Shown: positions 1-6,597, counted from the first letter of the stretch. The stretch is 16,419 bases of DNA from Pseudomonadota bacterium (GCA_030635485.1 DAOVYS010000031.1:1-16419); one strand, 5' to 3'. Numbers and translations: made by a program. The notes: generated by a model not told the origin, from the sequence alone.

Positions 1-1
1 C

Positions 2-151
2 ATCAAGCTTGTGGACAAAAAAATTGTCATTGATCACAAAAAATGTCTTGAATATGGTGATGAATGTGAAATGGCCTGCATTAAGGCATGCAAGAAGCGT
101 AAGATTATACGTGTCAGAGAAAATAGCGCTGAGATGAAACAGGCTGCCTGA
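2..151 (+). CDS. C-terminal fragment of a Cys-rich, ferredoxin-like protein
   Basis: This is a partial gene running in from the left edge, with only the last 49 residues visible and a TGA stop at 149-151. The visible part has four cysteines in the block KCLEYGDECEMACIKAC, spaced C-x6-C-x3-C-x3-C, preceded by a VDKKIVIDH stretch. That layout resembles one half of a bacterial 4Fe-4S ferredoxin domain (strand, then Cys cluster), but the usual C-x2-C-x2-C-x3-CP spacing is not kept, so cluster binding is only an inference. A basic, charged tail follows. The stop lies 2 nt before the first possible apbE ATG and 38 nt before the preferred one, so the two genes probably share a transcript. A redox protein next to a flavin transferase would make sense, but the full protein is outside the window. 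Frame 3 is also open here but gives no recognisable protein. Confidence 0.55.
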   Translation: MKLVDKKIVIDHKKCLEYGDECEMACIKACKKRKIIRVRENSAEMKQAA

Positions 152-189
152 GAATGATCAGATTGAATAAGCCGATTAACGGGAATAAT

Positions 190-1227
190 ATGATGAAAGA
201 GAACTTAGTCTCCAGAAGACAATTTTTGCAGACCTGTGGTATTCTCGGCGCCGGGTTGGCTGCCGGCGGCATGGTCCCTTTTGCAGCCGAGGCTGCAAAG
301 ATCAACCGGACGCAGTACAAGGTCTCCAGGACCAGACTGGCAATGGGTACGATTGTGTCCATGACGGTTATACATGAGTCAAAAGACCTTGGCGAGGAGG
401 CGATAGGTAAGGCTTTTGGTGAAATCGAAAAATTGTCCGCCATATTTGACAGGTATAAGAGTTCTACAGCGGTTTCAGCATTGAACAATAATGGACGTAT
501 CGTCGGTCCTCCCCCGGAACTTAAAGAAGTGATGGGACAGGCCTTGAGTTATCACAGGCTTACCGGCAAGGTTTTTGATGTCTCCGTGGCCCCTGTCGTA
601 GATCTGTTCAGGCGGAAATCAAGCGTTGGGCAGAAACTTGAGATGTCCGGCAAGGAATTTTCCGAGGCGCTTGAACTTGTAGGCTCTGAGGGAATAGATA
701 TTTCCTCTAATTCCATATCATTACGAAAATCCGGCATGGCTGTCACATTGGACGGGATAGCAAAAGGTTACATAGTTGACAGGGCGTCGGATATGCTGGC
801 ACGCCACGGCGCCGGCAACCATTTGATAAATGCAGGCGGGGACATACGGACTATGGGCCGGAGTTCGGAAAACAGGCCGTGGAAAATCGCGATCGAAGAT
901 CCCGCCAAAAAAGGTAATTATCCTGATGTCATTGCCTTGGGAGCAGGTGCTGTGGCAACATCGGGCGGGTATGAGGTCTACTTTGACAGGGAGAGAATGT
1001 TTCATCATGTGATCACCCCTTCAACAGGCCGTTCGCCCATTATGGCAAAAAGTGTGTCCGTAAAGGCGCCGACAGTTATGGAGGCCGATATTTTGTCCAC
1101 ATCTGTTTTTGTCATGCAACCCAAAAAGGGTGTAGCCTTAATCAACTCCCTGCCCGGACGCGAGTGCCTGATTGTGGCGGACAGCGGGGCGCAGATCAGT
1201 TCCAGGAACTGGGGAAAACTCGGTTGA
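190..1227 (+). CDS. apbE: FAD:protein FMN transferase (ApbE), Tat-exported
   Basis: ApbE moves FMN from FAD onto a Ser/Thr of a target flavoprotein (for example RnfG/RnfD, NqrB/NqrC or FMN-binding-domain proteins) outside the cytoplasmic membrane. Counting from the upstream ATG at 154, a twin-arginine signal is plain (SRRQFLQ, residues 20-26, then an Ala/Gly-rich hydrophobic stretch to about residue 47). Family motifs follow: LDGIAKGYIVDRA (199-211), NAGGDIRTMG (226-235), VATSGGYEVYF (268-277), HHVITPSTG (284-292) and the APTVMEADILSTSVFVM block (305-321) that holds metal-binding Asp/Thr residues. I prefer the tandem ATGs at 190/193: they follow a GGGA and leave a normal short Tat n-region. 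The ATG at 154 has no clear ribosome-binding site. Length is usual for the family. It follows a ferredoxin-like gene and is closed by a terminator. The target flavoprotein is not visible. Confidence 0.93.
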   Translation: MMKENLVSRRQFLQTCGILGAGLAAGGMVPFAAEAAKINRTQYKVSRTRLAMGTIVSMTVIHESKDLGEEAIGKAFGEIEKLSAIFDRYKSSTAVSALNNNGRIVGPPPELKEVMGQALSYHRLTGKVFDVSVAPVVDLFRRKSSVGQKLEMSGKEFSEALELVGSEGIDISSNSISLRKSGMAVTLDGIAKGYIVDRASDMLARHGAGNHLINAGGDIRTMGRSSENRPWKIAIEDPAKKGNYPDVIALGAGAVATSGGYEVYFDRERMFHHVITPSTGRSPIMAKSVSVKAPTVMEADILSTSVFVMQPKKGVALINSLPGRECLIVADSGAQISSRNWGKLG

Positions 1228-1314
1228 GCGCTAATGATATGTTTCTCAACTTTGAATATCCTTTCTGCGTGTACGGGCCAACCATTAATTAATCAATTGT
1301 ATAATTATGAACTG

Positions 1315-1356
1315 ATTATGCCTGCCATACCGTGTATGACAGGCATAATTTATTTT
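1315..1356 (+). terminator. Terminator hairpin after apbE
   Basis: A 16-bp stem with one C/A mismatch (1315-1330 with 1334-1349) and a 3-nt loop CGT is followed by TTATTTT. It lies 88 nt past the apbE stop and well before the stress-protein gene. The arm sequence (ATTATGCCTG / CAGGCATAAT) is nearly symmetrical, so it could work in both directions. The T-run is interrupted by one A. Confidence 0.65.
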
Positions 1357-1381
1357 AGATTCAGGCTTTTTCAATCTAAAA
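1353..1381 (+). repeat. 9-bp inverted repeat in the leader of the stress-protein gene
   Basis: TTTTAGATT (1353-1361) and AATCTAAAA (1373-1381) are perfect complements around an 11-nt loop. The hairpin ends 9 nt before the AGGAGG ribosome-binding site of the downstream gene. It overlaps the T-tract of the preceding terminator, so the two structures compete or act in series. A TATAAT lies at 1300-1305 but has no convincing -35 box. The hairpin may stabilise the mRNA or gate translation; the function is not known. Confidence 0.45.
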
Positions 1382-1403
1382 GGCTATTTTAGGAGGTCAG
1401 GAC

Positions 1404-1826
1404 ATGCACGTAAAGAAAATATTGCTTCCATTAGACGGATCAGATCACTCCATGCACGCCGCTAAGTACACGGCTGAGCTTGCCAAGCTTACAGACGCCG
1501 AGGTTGTTCTCGCGCACTGCTTTGGCGGGATTCCCAAGTTGCTTGGCGAGGACGGCCTGCATGAACTCATTGGTGAGCTGACAAAGGAATCAAACGAGAT
1601 TCTGGAGCCGTTTGTGTGGCTGTTTCATGACAAGGGCATTAAATATAGGAAAAGGGTTGTTCGGGGAAGGATTGCGGATGCCGTTGTAACCCTGGCAGAG
1701 GAAGAGAATGTCGATCTGATAGTCATCGGGTCCAGAGGCCTCTCAAATGTTGAAAGAATATTGCTCGGAAGCGTAACCACCCGGGTTGTCCAGATGGCGC
1801 ACTGCCCGGTACTTGTCATGCGCTAG
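1404..1826 (+). CDS. Universal stress protein, UspA family (ATP-binding type)
   Basis: A small cytoplasmic single-domain Usp protein of 140 residues, the normal family length. The N-terminus shows the first beta strand and nucleotide-contacting loop (KKILLPLDGSDHS, residues 4-16). The C-terminal ATP-binding signature G-2x-G-9x-G-S is complete (G109, G112, G122, S123), followed by the typical HCPVLVMR end. It therefore belongs with the ATP-binding UspFG/MJ0577-like branch rather than the non-binding UspA branch. The start is set by a strong AGGAGG at 1391-1396, 7 nt before ATG. The gene stands alone between hairpins and lies upstream of the ion-transporter gene, 104 nt away. Usp proteins are often paired with membrane transporters and may report energy state, but a regulatory link here is inferred. 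It ends in TAG, showing that TAG is a normal stop in this genome. Confidence 0.93.
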   Translation: MHVKKILLPLDGSDHSMHAAKYTAELAKLTDAEVVLAHCFGGIPKLLGEDGLHELIGELTKESNEILEPFVWLFHDKGIKYRKRVVRGRIADAVVTLAEEENVDLIVIGSRGLSNVERILLGSVTTRVVQMAHCPVLVMR

Positions 1827-1844
1827 CAATGTTACATTGCTTTT
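1826..1844 (+). terminator. Weak hairpin with T-run after the stress-protein gene
   Basis: GCAATG (1826-1831) and CATTGC (1835-1840) are complementary around TTA, followed by TTTT. The hairpin begins on the last base of the usp stop codon. The stem is short and AT-containing, so termination is probably partial, allowing some read-through into the transporter gene. Confidence 0.4.
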
Positions 1845-1871
1845 AGCAGGATAAGTGTTAAGAGCGTAATG

Positions 1872-1890
1872 CCGGATTTTAAGCATCCGG
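1872..1890 (+). repeat. Small inverted repeat upstream of the transporter gene
   Basis: CCGGAT (1872-1877) and ATCCGG (1885-1890) pair around a 7-nt loop. There is no T-run, so it is not a standard terminator. It could be an operator or part of the 5' leader of the transporter gene, which starts 41 nt further on. No convincing promoter was seen between the two genes. Confidence 0.3.
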
Positions 1891-1930
1891 TCAATGGTAT
1901 GTTGTACTTTAGACAGGGAGGATTAAGAAA

Positions 1931-3484
1931 GTGAGCCGATTAAGTAAAATGCTAGTTGTGACAGCCGTTATTGCTGTGATGGCGTTATTTTTTATACCGG
2001 CATCAACATTTGCCGAGTCGCATGGTGATGCTGATCATGCCGTTGAAACCCATGCAGATACAGCTCATTCCGCAGCCGGGCATGAGGCGGCGCATGGAGA
2101 GGAAGGCCATGGTGACGCCCATCATCATGGACCGCATCTCGACGGGTCCTTGTTGCAGGGATACTGGGTAATTCCCTTTGTGTGCATGTTGCTTTCCATT
2201 GCAGTATTACCGCTTACAATGCCTCATTTCTGGCATCACAATTTTGGAAAGATTGCAGCCTTCTGGTCCCTTGCATTTATGGTGCCCTTTTATTTCAAAT
2301 TCGGTTTTGAGCTTGCGCTTTTTGAACTCCTTCATACAGTGCTTCTTGAATACGTACCGTTTATTATCCTGCTGCTGGCGCTCTTTACAGTGGCGGGCGG
2401 CGTTCGTATCACAGGCAGCCTTGTTGGTAAGCCGATTGTCAACCTTCTTGTGCTTTTAATCGGTACGGTGCTGGCGAGCTGGATGGGGACGACCGGGGCC
2501 GCAATGCTTCTGATCCGGCCTCTTATTCGTGCTAATGCTCATCGTAAGTACCGGGTGCATACAATCGTTTTCTTCATCTTCCTGGTCGCCAATATCGGTG
2601 GTTCTCTTACACCTCTGGGAGATCCCCCTCTCTTTCTGGGATTTTTAAAGGGTGTTTCCTTTTTCTGGACAACCAAGGCTATGTTCATGCCCATGCTGTT
2701 TGTTGCGGGCATTCTTCTGGTCCTCTTTTTCATTATTGATACTGCGCTTTACAACGCTGAAGGAAAGCCTGCTCCGCCCAAGTCACTCGATACGGGCGAG
2801 AAGCTGGGAATGGAGGGCAAGGTGAACCTGGTACTGCTTCTGGGCGTTGTCGGCAGCGTGCTCATGAGCGGTATGTGGAAACCGGGTATTTCGTGGGATG
2901 TGTATTACGTGCCTGTCGAGCTTCAGAATCTTTTGCGCGATGTGTTTCTGCTGTGCATTACCGGACTTTCCCTTAAGCTAACTGATCCTGACAGCCGTCG
3001 TAAGAACGAGTTCACATGGTTCCCGATTGTGGAGGTCGGCAAGCTGTTTGCCGGTATCTTTGTCAGTATGATTCCGGCCATCGCTATTTTAAAGGCTGGT
3101 AAAGAAGGGGCATTGAAGAGCGTTATCGCACTTGTTACAACCGAGGCCGGAGAGCCTGTGAATCACATGTATTTTTGGATGACAGGCATTCTTTCGAGTT
3201 TTCTGGACAATGCGCCGACCTACCTCGTATTCTTTAACACCGCAGGAGGCGATGCAGAGAAACTCATGGATCCTAACCAGATGTACATGACACTCCTTGC
3301 TATCTCGGCAGGCGCCGTGTTTATGGGTGCTAACACCTATATCGGAAACGCTCCGAACTTTATGGTGCGCTCAATTGCTGATGATCAGGGAATAAAAATG
3401 CCTAGTTTTTTCGGCTACATGGCCTGGTCCGTAGGTATTCTGGTACCGATATTTATGGGGGTTATGTATGTCTTCTTCCTGTAA
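1931..3484 (+). CDS. Sodium:proton antiporter-like ion transporter (NhaD/citrate-transporter superfamily) with His-rich extracytoplasmic N-terminus
   Basis: A 517-residue polytopic inner-membrane protein of the ion-transporter (IT) superfamily. Two family signatures are visible: ANIGGSLTPLGDPPL (near residue 220) and SSFLDNAPTYLVFF (near 420). These are the paired re-entrant hairpin motifs also found in NhaD and ArsB-like carriers. About a dozen hydrophobic segments fill residues 78-517. The N-terminus has a signal-peptide-like segment (residues 5-28, ending STFAES), then about 40 residues with 11 histidines and several Asp/Glu (HGDADH through HHHGPH), which looks like an extracytoplasmic metal-binding tail. 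Na+/H+ exchange is the usual assignment for this subfamily, but substrate cannot be read from sequence. The start is GTG at 1931 behind GGGAGG (1916-1921, 9-nt spacer). It lies after usp and ends at a strong terminator. Confidence 0.82.
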   Translation: MSRLSKMLVVTAVIAVMALFFIPASTFAESHGDADHAVETHADTAHSAAGHEAAHGEEGHGDAHHHGPHLDGSLLQGYWVIPFVCMLLSIAVLPLTMPHFWHHNFGKIAAFWSLAFMVPFYFKFGFELALFELLHTVLLEYVPFIILLLALFTVAGGVRITGSLVGKPIVNLLVLLIGTVLASWMGTTGAAMLLIRPLIRANAHRKYRVHTIVFFIFLVANIGGSLTPLGDPPLFLGFLKGVSFFWTTKAMFMPMLFVAGILLVLFFIIDTALYNAEGKPAPPKSLDTGEKLGMEGKVNLVLLLGVVGSVLMSGMWKPGISWDVYYVPVELQNLLRDVFLLCITGLSLKLTDPDSRRKNEFTWFPIVEVGKLFAGIFVSMIPAIAILKAGKEGALKSVIALVTTEAGEPVNHMYFWMTGILSSFLDNAPTYLVFFNTAGGDAEKLMDPNQMYMTLLAISAGAVFMGANTYIGNAPNFMVRSIADDQGIKMPSFFGYMAWSVGILVPIFMGVMYVFFL

Positions 3485-3505
3485 GGGGAGGTAAATAGAT
3501 AAAAC

Positions 3506-3543
3506 ACAAAAAGGCGCTGCCGGATTCGGTAGCGCCTTTTTGT
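3506..3543. terminator. Strong bidirectional terminator between the transporter and rseC-like genes
   Basis: Arms 3508-3522 and 3527-3541 form a 15-bp stem with one G:U pair and a GATT loop; the pairing can be extended two more base pairs on the outside (3506-3507 with 3542-3543). A-run on the left and T-run on the right make it a textbook two-way terminator for the two convergent genes. Confidence 0.92.
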
Positions 3544-3562
3544 ATTTCTGGAAGGTGGTTAT

Positions 3563-3574
3563 GCGCTTAAGCGC
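3563..3574. repeat. 12-bp palindrome at the stop codon of the rseC-like gene
   Basis: GCGCTTAAGCGC is a perfect palindrome overlapping the TAA stop of the minus-strand gene. Its core CGCTTAAGCG recurs in the truB-rpsO gap at 12089-12098. It may be chance, or a short protein-binding site. Confidence 0.3.
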
Positions 3575-4019
3575 GTTTCAGGATTCTGGCAATGGTCGGT
3601 TTGTATTTGTTGTTATGTGTAAGTTTTGCGCTGGCTGTCCTTAGTCCCATGACTGACAGGCCAAGAGCGACTATACCGAAGATGATCGAGCAGACGGTTT
3701 TGTCAATACCAAGGAAAGGAGATATTTTCTCACCCAAAAATGCTCCAAGGATCAGTGCAAATACCGGGACAATATAGGCCATGAGCGAAAGCGTTATAAC
3801 GGATGATGAGTCCATGCTTAATAGTACCGTATCCCCGTTTTTCGCGCCTACGCTGTTCAGTACCTCAATCTCTATTTCAGTCAAGGAGCTGCTCAATAAG
3901 CCGCATCCACCCTGGCAATTTTTTTTGGAGTCACAGCTTTCGCACATCTGTCCGCGTTCGGTCCTGATCCAGACAGTATCAGGTGTTGTCTTAAAGACTG
4001 TTCCCTGTTCTGTAACCAT
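3567..4019 (-). CDS. RseC/MucC-like membrane protein (SoxR-reducing system RseC family)
   Basis: A 150-residue membrane protein with the RseC family layout. It has an N-terminal domain beginning MVTEQGTVFKTT, a Cys cluster C26-x2-C29-x5-C35-x3-C39, a small beta-rich stretch with NGDTVLLSMD, then two transmembrane helices (about 74-95 and 107-126) and a short basic tail. In E. coli RseC is encoded with the sigma-E regulators and, together with the Rsx/Rnf complex, helps re-reduce SoxR; in anaerobes homologues commonly lie near rnf genes. Here it stands alone, convergent to the transporter and divergent from tRNA-Gly. AAGGAG lies 11 nt before the ATG on the minus strand, and a good promoter is present upstream. 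The family call is solid from the Cys pattern and two-helix layout; the physiological role is uncertain. Confidence 0.8.
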   Translation of the reverse strand: MVTEQGTVFKTTPDTVWIRTERGQMCESCDSKKNCQGGCGLLSSSLTEIEIEVLNSVGAKNGDTVLLSMDSSSVITLSLMAYIVPVFALILGAFLGEKISPFLGIDKTVCSIIFGIVALGLSVMGLRTASAKLTHNNKYKPTIARILKRA

Positions 4020-4105
4020 AATGTGATTATCTCCTTATACGATTGTTTTGTGCGGTTTGTTGTTGGTTTTGCTAACGCTTACTCAACCTGAATAATTGGA
4101 TTGTA

Positions 4106-4134
4106 ATACTAAGTTTCTGTAAACCGGAAGTCAA
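4106..4134 (-). promoter_or_regulatory. Sigma-70-type promoter for the rseC-like gene
   Basis: On the minus strand TTGACT (4129-4134) and TAGTAT (4106-4111) are separated by 17 nt. The gene's ATG lies about 90 nt downstream. It is back to back with the tRNA promoter, only 9 nt apart. Confidence 0.6.
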
Positions 4135-4143
4135 CACATACTC

Positions 4144-4171
4144 TTGACAAATACGGAAAAAATTGTATACT
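4144..4171 (+). promoter_or_regulatory. Sigma-70-type promoter for tRNA-Gly and probably the rimP-nusA operon
   Basis: TTGACA (4144-4149) and TATACT (4166-4171) are separated by 16 nt. The mature tRNA begins at 4191, 19 nt after the -10 box, so transcription would start about 12 nt before the tRNA. It is the best promoter seen ahead of the operon. Confidence 0.8.
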
Positions 4172-4190
4172 GCGCAATTCGGATGACAGA

Positions 4191-4266
4191 GCGGACATAG
4201 CTCAGCTGGTAGAGTACAAGCTTCCCAAGCTTGGTGTCGCGGGTTCGAACCCCGTTGTCCGCTCCA
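4191..4266 (+). tRNA. tRNA-Gly (anticodon CCC), CCA end encoded
   Basis: A full cloverleaf can be drawn: acceptor arms GCGGACA and TGTCCGC, D-arm with AGCTGGTA loop, anticodon stem CAAGC/GCTTG around the loop TTCCCAA (anticodon CCC), T-arm GCGGG-TTCGAAC-CCCGT, discriminator T and genomic CCA at 4264-4266. It reads GGG glycine codons. It sits at the head of the rimP-nusA operon, the place held by the initiator tRNA gene metY in E. coli. Confidence 0.96.
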
Positions 4267-4373
4267 CCACGGTTGCTGAAGTGATGTCTCCGCCTTTGTC
4301 TAGGCGTTGTCGATGATTAATTTTTTCCAGAGACAGGATGGAAGAAATGTGACTTGATTGTCGGTAAGGAAAC

Positions 4374-4399
4374 GGATTTTTTTCTGTATGAGAAAATCC
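4374..4399 (+). repeat. Inverted repeat in the tRNA-rimP spacer
   Basis: GGATTTT (4374-4380) and AAAATCC (4393-4399) pair around a 12-nt loop. This is the first of several hairpins between the tRNA and rimP. It has no following T-run. Confidence 0.35.
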
Positions 4400-4413
4400 A
4401 TTTCAAATAAGCG

Positions 4414-4439
4414 GACATAAGTTTTTACTTATGTCTTTT
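4414..4439 (+). terminator. Hairpin with T-run downstream of tRNA-Gly
   Basis: GACATAAGT (4414-4422) and ACTTATGTC (4427-4435) form a perfect 9-bp stem with a TTTT loop, followed by TTTT. The left arm with its flank (GCGGACATA) repeats the first nine bases of the tRNA, so the nascent RNA could also mispair with the tRNA acceptor 3' strand. It is likely a partial terminator or processing signal for the tRNA transcript. Confidence 0.5.
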
Positions 4440-4450
4440 GGGGCGGATTC

Positions 4451-4479
4451 AAAGTGGGCGGCATGCCCGCTTTTTTTTT
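4451..4479 (+). terminator. Intrinsic terminator or attenuator before rimP
   Basis: AAAGTGGGC (4451-4459) pairs with GCCCGCTTT (4465-4473), with one G:U pair and loop GGCAT, and runs into nine T residues (4471-4479). It looks like a strong Rho-independent terminator. As rimP lies only 61 nt on with no visible new promoter, it more likely acts as an attenuator. Confidence 0.75.
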
Positions 4480-4485
4480 GTAAGA

Positions 4486-4528
4486 GTTCACCAGCGGCGC
4501 ATCTGCACCACTGGTGAACGGTTTTTTT
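4486..4528 (+). terminator. Second terminator-like hairpin abutting the rimP start
   Basis: GTTCACCAG (4486-4494) and CTGGTGAAC (4511-4519) pair perfectly. The inside pairs further (GGCGC with GCACC, one mismatch) around an ATCT loop, and GG plus seven T residues follow. It ends 11 nt before the rimP ATG and occupies the place where a Shine-Dalgarno sequence should be. Confidence 0.75.
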
Positions 4529-4539
4529 ATTAAAAGTCC

Positions 4540-5019
4540 ATGATCCAGAATGATCCAGCCACCGCGGGTGACAGAGTAGTCAAAGCCGTGACCATGCTTG
4601 TAAGACCTGTGGTCGAGGAGCAGGGTTTTGAACTCGTAGAGGTTCAGTTCAGACCGGAAGCAGGGGGTCTCGTGCTTCGTCTGGTTATTTTCAATCAAGC
4701 AGGGATTGGTGTTGACGACTGTGCAAAGGTCAGTCGCGAGGCAAGTTGTCTCCTTGAGGTGGAAGATATTATTGGTCATCCATTCCGGCTTGAGGTGTCA
4801 TCGCCGGGACTTGATTGGCCTTTGCGGAGCAAAAGAGATTTTGAGCGTTACAAAGGACGCAAGATTAAAGTGATAACCAGTGATTCTTTCGGGAATAAGC
4901 ATCTCGTCGGCGTGATTGAAAACGTAATAGAGGACCATTTGTGTCTGGCCACGTCCGAAGAGATTCTTGAAATCCCGATATCTGAAATAGTGAGAGGGAA
5001 TCTTGTTATTGACTTCTAA
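4540..5019 (+). CDS. rimP: Ribosome maturation factor RimP
   Basis: RimP binds the free 30S subunit and helps mature its 3' domain and S12 region. The protein has 159 residues against about 150 in E. coli. Visible family blocks are VVEEQGFELVEVQF (about residues 24-37), VDDCAKVSREASCLLEVED (58-76) and the hallmark RLEVSSPGLDWPL (84-96), followed by an SH3-like C-terminal domain (KGRKIKV... ISEIVRGNLVIDF). It is the first protein gene of the operon, as in E. coli. No Shine-Dalgarno is visible before the ATG at 4540: the space is filled by a terminator-like hairpin and T-run, so translation and transcription here may both be restrained. A later ATG at 4594 would cut into the N-terminal helix and is less likely. 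There is a 69-nt gap to nusA. Confidence 0.95.
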   Translation: MIQNDPATAGDRVVKAVTMLVRPVVEEQGFELVEVQFRPEAGGLVLRLVIFNQAGIGVDDCAKVSREASCLLEVEDIIGHPFRLEVSSPGLDWPLRSKRDFERYKGRKIKVITSDSFGNKHLVGVIENVIEDHLCLATSEEILEIPISEIVRGNLVIDF

Positions 5020-5091
5020 TTTTTGTTTTTTGCATTACACTCTCTTCCCCGACATTTTTGGGATGCGTAAAGATATATTGGAGAAACGGTG

Positions 5092-6597
5092 ATGCTTTCA
5101 GACTTGAAAAGAATTATCGATCAGATTTGTAGAGACAAGGGGCTTGATCGGCAGTCGCTGATTGAATCCCTTGAGGATGCCGTAATGTCGGCCGCCAAAA
5201 AAAAGTACGGCTTGCGGCGTGATCTGGAAGTCCACTACAATGATGAACTGGGGGAGTTGGAACTTTTTCAGTTCAGGCAGGTTGTTGAAAAGGTGGAGGA
5301 TGAACAGACCCAGATAGCGTTTGAAGAGGCGGTCAGTCTTGATCCTGATGTGCGGATGCACGACGACCTTGGCAGCAAGATGGAAAATGTTGCCGATCTG
5401 GGCCGGATTGCCGCACAGTTTGCCAAGCAGGTTATAATTCAGAAGATGAAGGACGCGGAACGTAACGTTATTTACGAGATGTACAAGGATCGCGTCGGTG
5501 AGGTTGTGAACGGCATTGTTCAGAGATTTGAAAGGGGCAATATGGTCGTGAATCTGGGACGGACCGACGCTCTTCTGCCCAGCAGCGAACAGATGCCCCG
5601 AAGGTCTTTCCGCCAGGGTGACCGGATTCGTGCCTTACTTCTGGAGGTTAGGCAGACGACCAGGGAACATCAGTTGGTGCTCAGCAGGACGAGCAACGAT
5701 TTCCTGTCAAAGCTGTTTTCAACGGAGGTGCCTGAGATTTCCGAGGGTATTGTCTCGATATTTGCTGTTGCCCGTGAATCGGGATTAAGGGCAAAAATTG
5801 CGGTAATCTCGTCGGAGTCGGATGTCGATCCGGTAGGTGCATGCGTTGGAATGAAGGGGTCTCGCGTGCAGAACGTGGTTCAGGAGCTTCAGGGCGAGAG
5901 GATAGATATAGTTCCGTGGAGTCCTGATCCTGCAAAGTATGTTTCAAACGCCCTTTCGCCGGCACAGGTCTCCATGGTTGTTGTTGATGAAGAAAACAGA
6001 ACCCTTCTTGTTGTGGTGCCTGATGATCAGCTTTCGCTTGCAATCGACAGGGGAGGGCAGAATGTACGACTCGCCTCTCAGTTACTGGCATGGAAGATCG
6101 ATGTAAAGAGCGAGCAGAAATATGCAAAATTTATGGAGCAGGGGTACAAGTCCCTGATCGACCTTGAATGCGTGGATGACAGGCTTGCCGAGGTTTTGTA
6201 CGATGGCGGGTTTACATCAGCTGCCGATCTCGCCGAGGCTGGTCCTGAAGAATTGACGGAACTTGGAAAGATTGACGAGGAGCTTGCCGCACGGATGGTC
6301 GAGGAAGCAAAAGAAAAACTTCTGGAGCCTCAGGTGTCTGAATCTGAAGAATCCGAGGTGGCTGAAGGAACCGAAGAAACCGGGCCAACCGATGAAGACG
6401 GAGTCGCTGAAGAACCTCTGGAAACTGCTGAATCGGAATCCGTGGAATCTGATGATACTCTCCCTTTATCCGAATCTGAAGAATCCGAGGCGCCTGAAGT
6501 AATCGAAGAAACCGGGCCAACCGATGAAGCAGGGGTCGCTGAAGAACCTCTGAAAATTGCTGAATCGGAATCCGATGAAGATGATGCGGGGGCCTAA
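5092..6597 (+). CDS. nusA: Transcription termination/antitermination factor NusA
   Basis: NusA binds RNA polymerase and nascent RNA and controls pausing, termination and antitermination. Domains in order, counted from the GTG at 5089: N-terminal polymerase-binding domain (1-135), S1 domain (about 137-200), KH1 with GMKGSR (254-259), KH2 with AIDRGGQNVRLAS (318-330), a helix-hairpin-helix-like segment (350-410) and a very acidic tail (411-502). The core ends near residue 410; the tail is made of two copies of a 44-codon imperfect repeat rich in Glu, Ser and Pro. I place the start at ATG 5092, 8 nt after GGAG (5080-5083); GTG 5089 is the in-frame alternative. In E. coli NusA represses its own operon through the leader, which fits the hairpins ahead of rimP. 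Confidence 0.96.
   Translation: MLSDLKRIIDQICRDKGLDRQSLIESLEDAVMSAAKKKYGLRRDLEVHYNDELGELELFQFRQVVEKVEDEQTQIAFEEAVSLDPDVRMHDDLGSKMENVADLGRIAAQFAKQVIIQKMKDAERNVIYEMYKDRVGEVVNGIVQRFERGNMVVNLGRTDALLPSSEQMPRRSFRQGDRIRALLLEVRQTTREHQLVLSRTSNDFLSKLFSTEVPEISEGIVSIFAVARESGLRAKIAVISSESDVDPVGACVGMKGSRVQNVVQELQGERIDIVPWSPDPAKYVSNALSPAQVSMVVVDEENRTLLVVVPDDQLSLAIDRGGQNVRLASQLLAWKIDVKSEQKYAKFMEQGYKSLIDLECVDDRLAEVLYDGGFTSAADLAEAGPEELTELGKIDEELAARMVEEAKEKLLEPQVSESEESEVAEGTEETGPTDEDGVAEEPLETAESESVESDDTLPLSESEESEAPEVIEETGPTDEAGVAEEPLKIAESESDEDDAGA
6340..6574 (+). repeat. 132-bp-period imperfect duplication in the nusA acidic tail
   Basis: Bases 6340-6442 recur at 6472-6574 with an offset of exactly 132 bp (44 codons). 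Both copies start GAATCTGAAGAATCCGAGG and end GCTGAATCGGAATCCG, and both encode the core EETGPTDE-GVAEEPL. Differences are mostly substitutions, so the duplication is not brand new. Confidence 0.85.

Noticed and set aside
4191..4540. Glycine riboswitch or T-box in the tRNA-rimP spacer
   Set aside because: No tandem aptamer cores or T-box consensus were seen; the hairpins are plain terminator-like stems.
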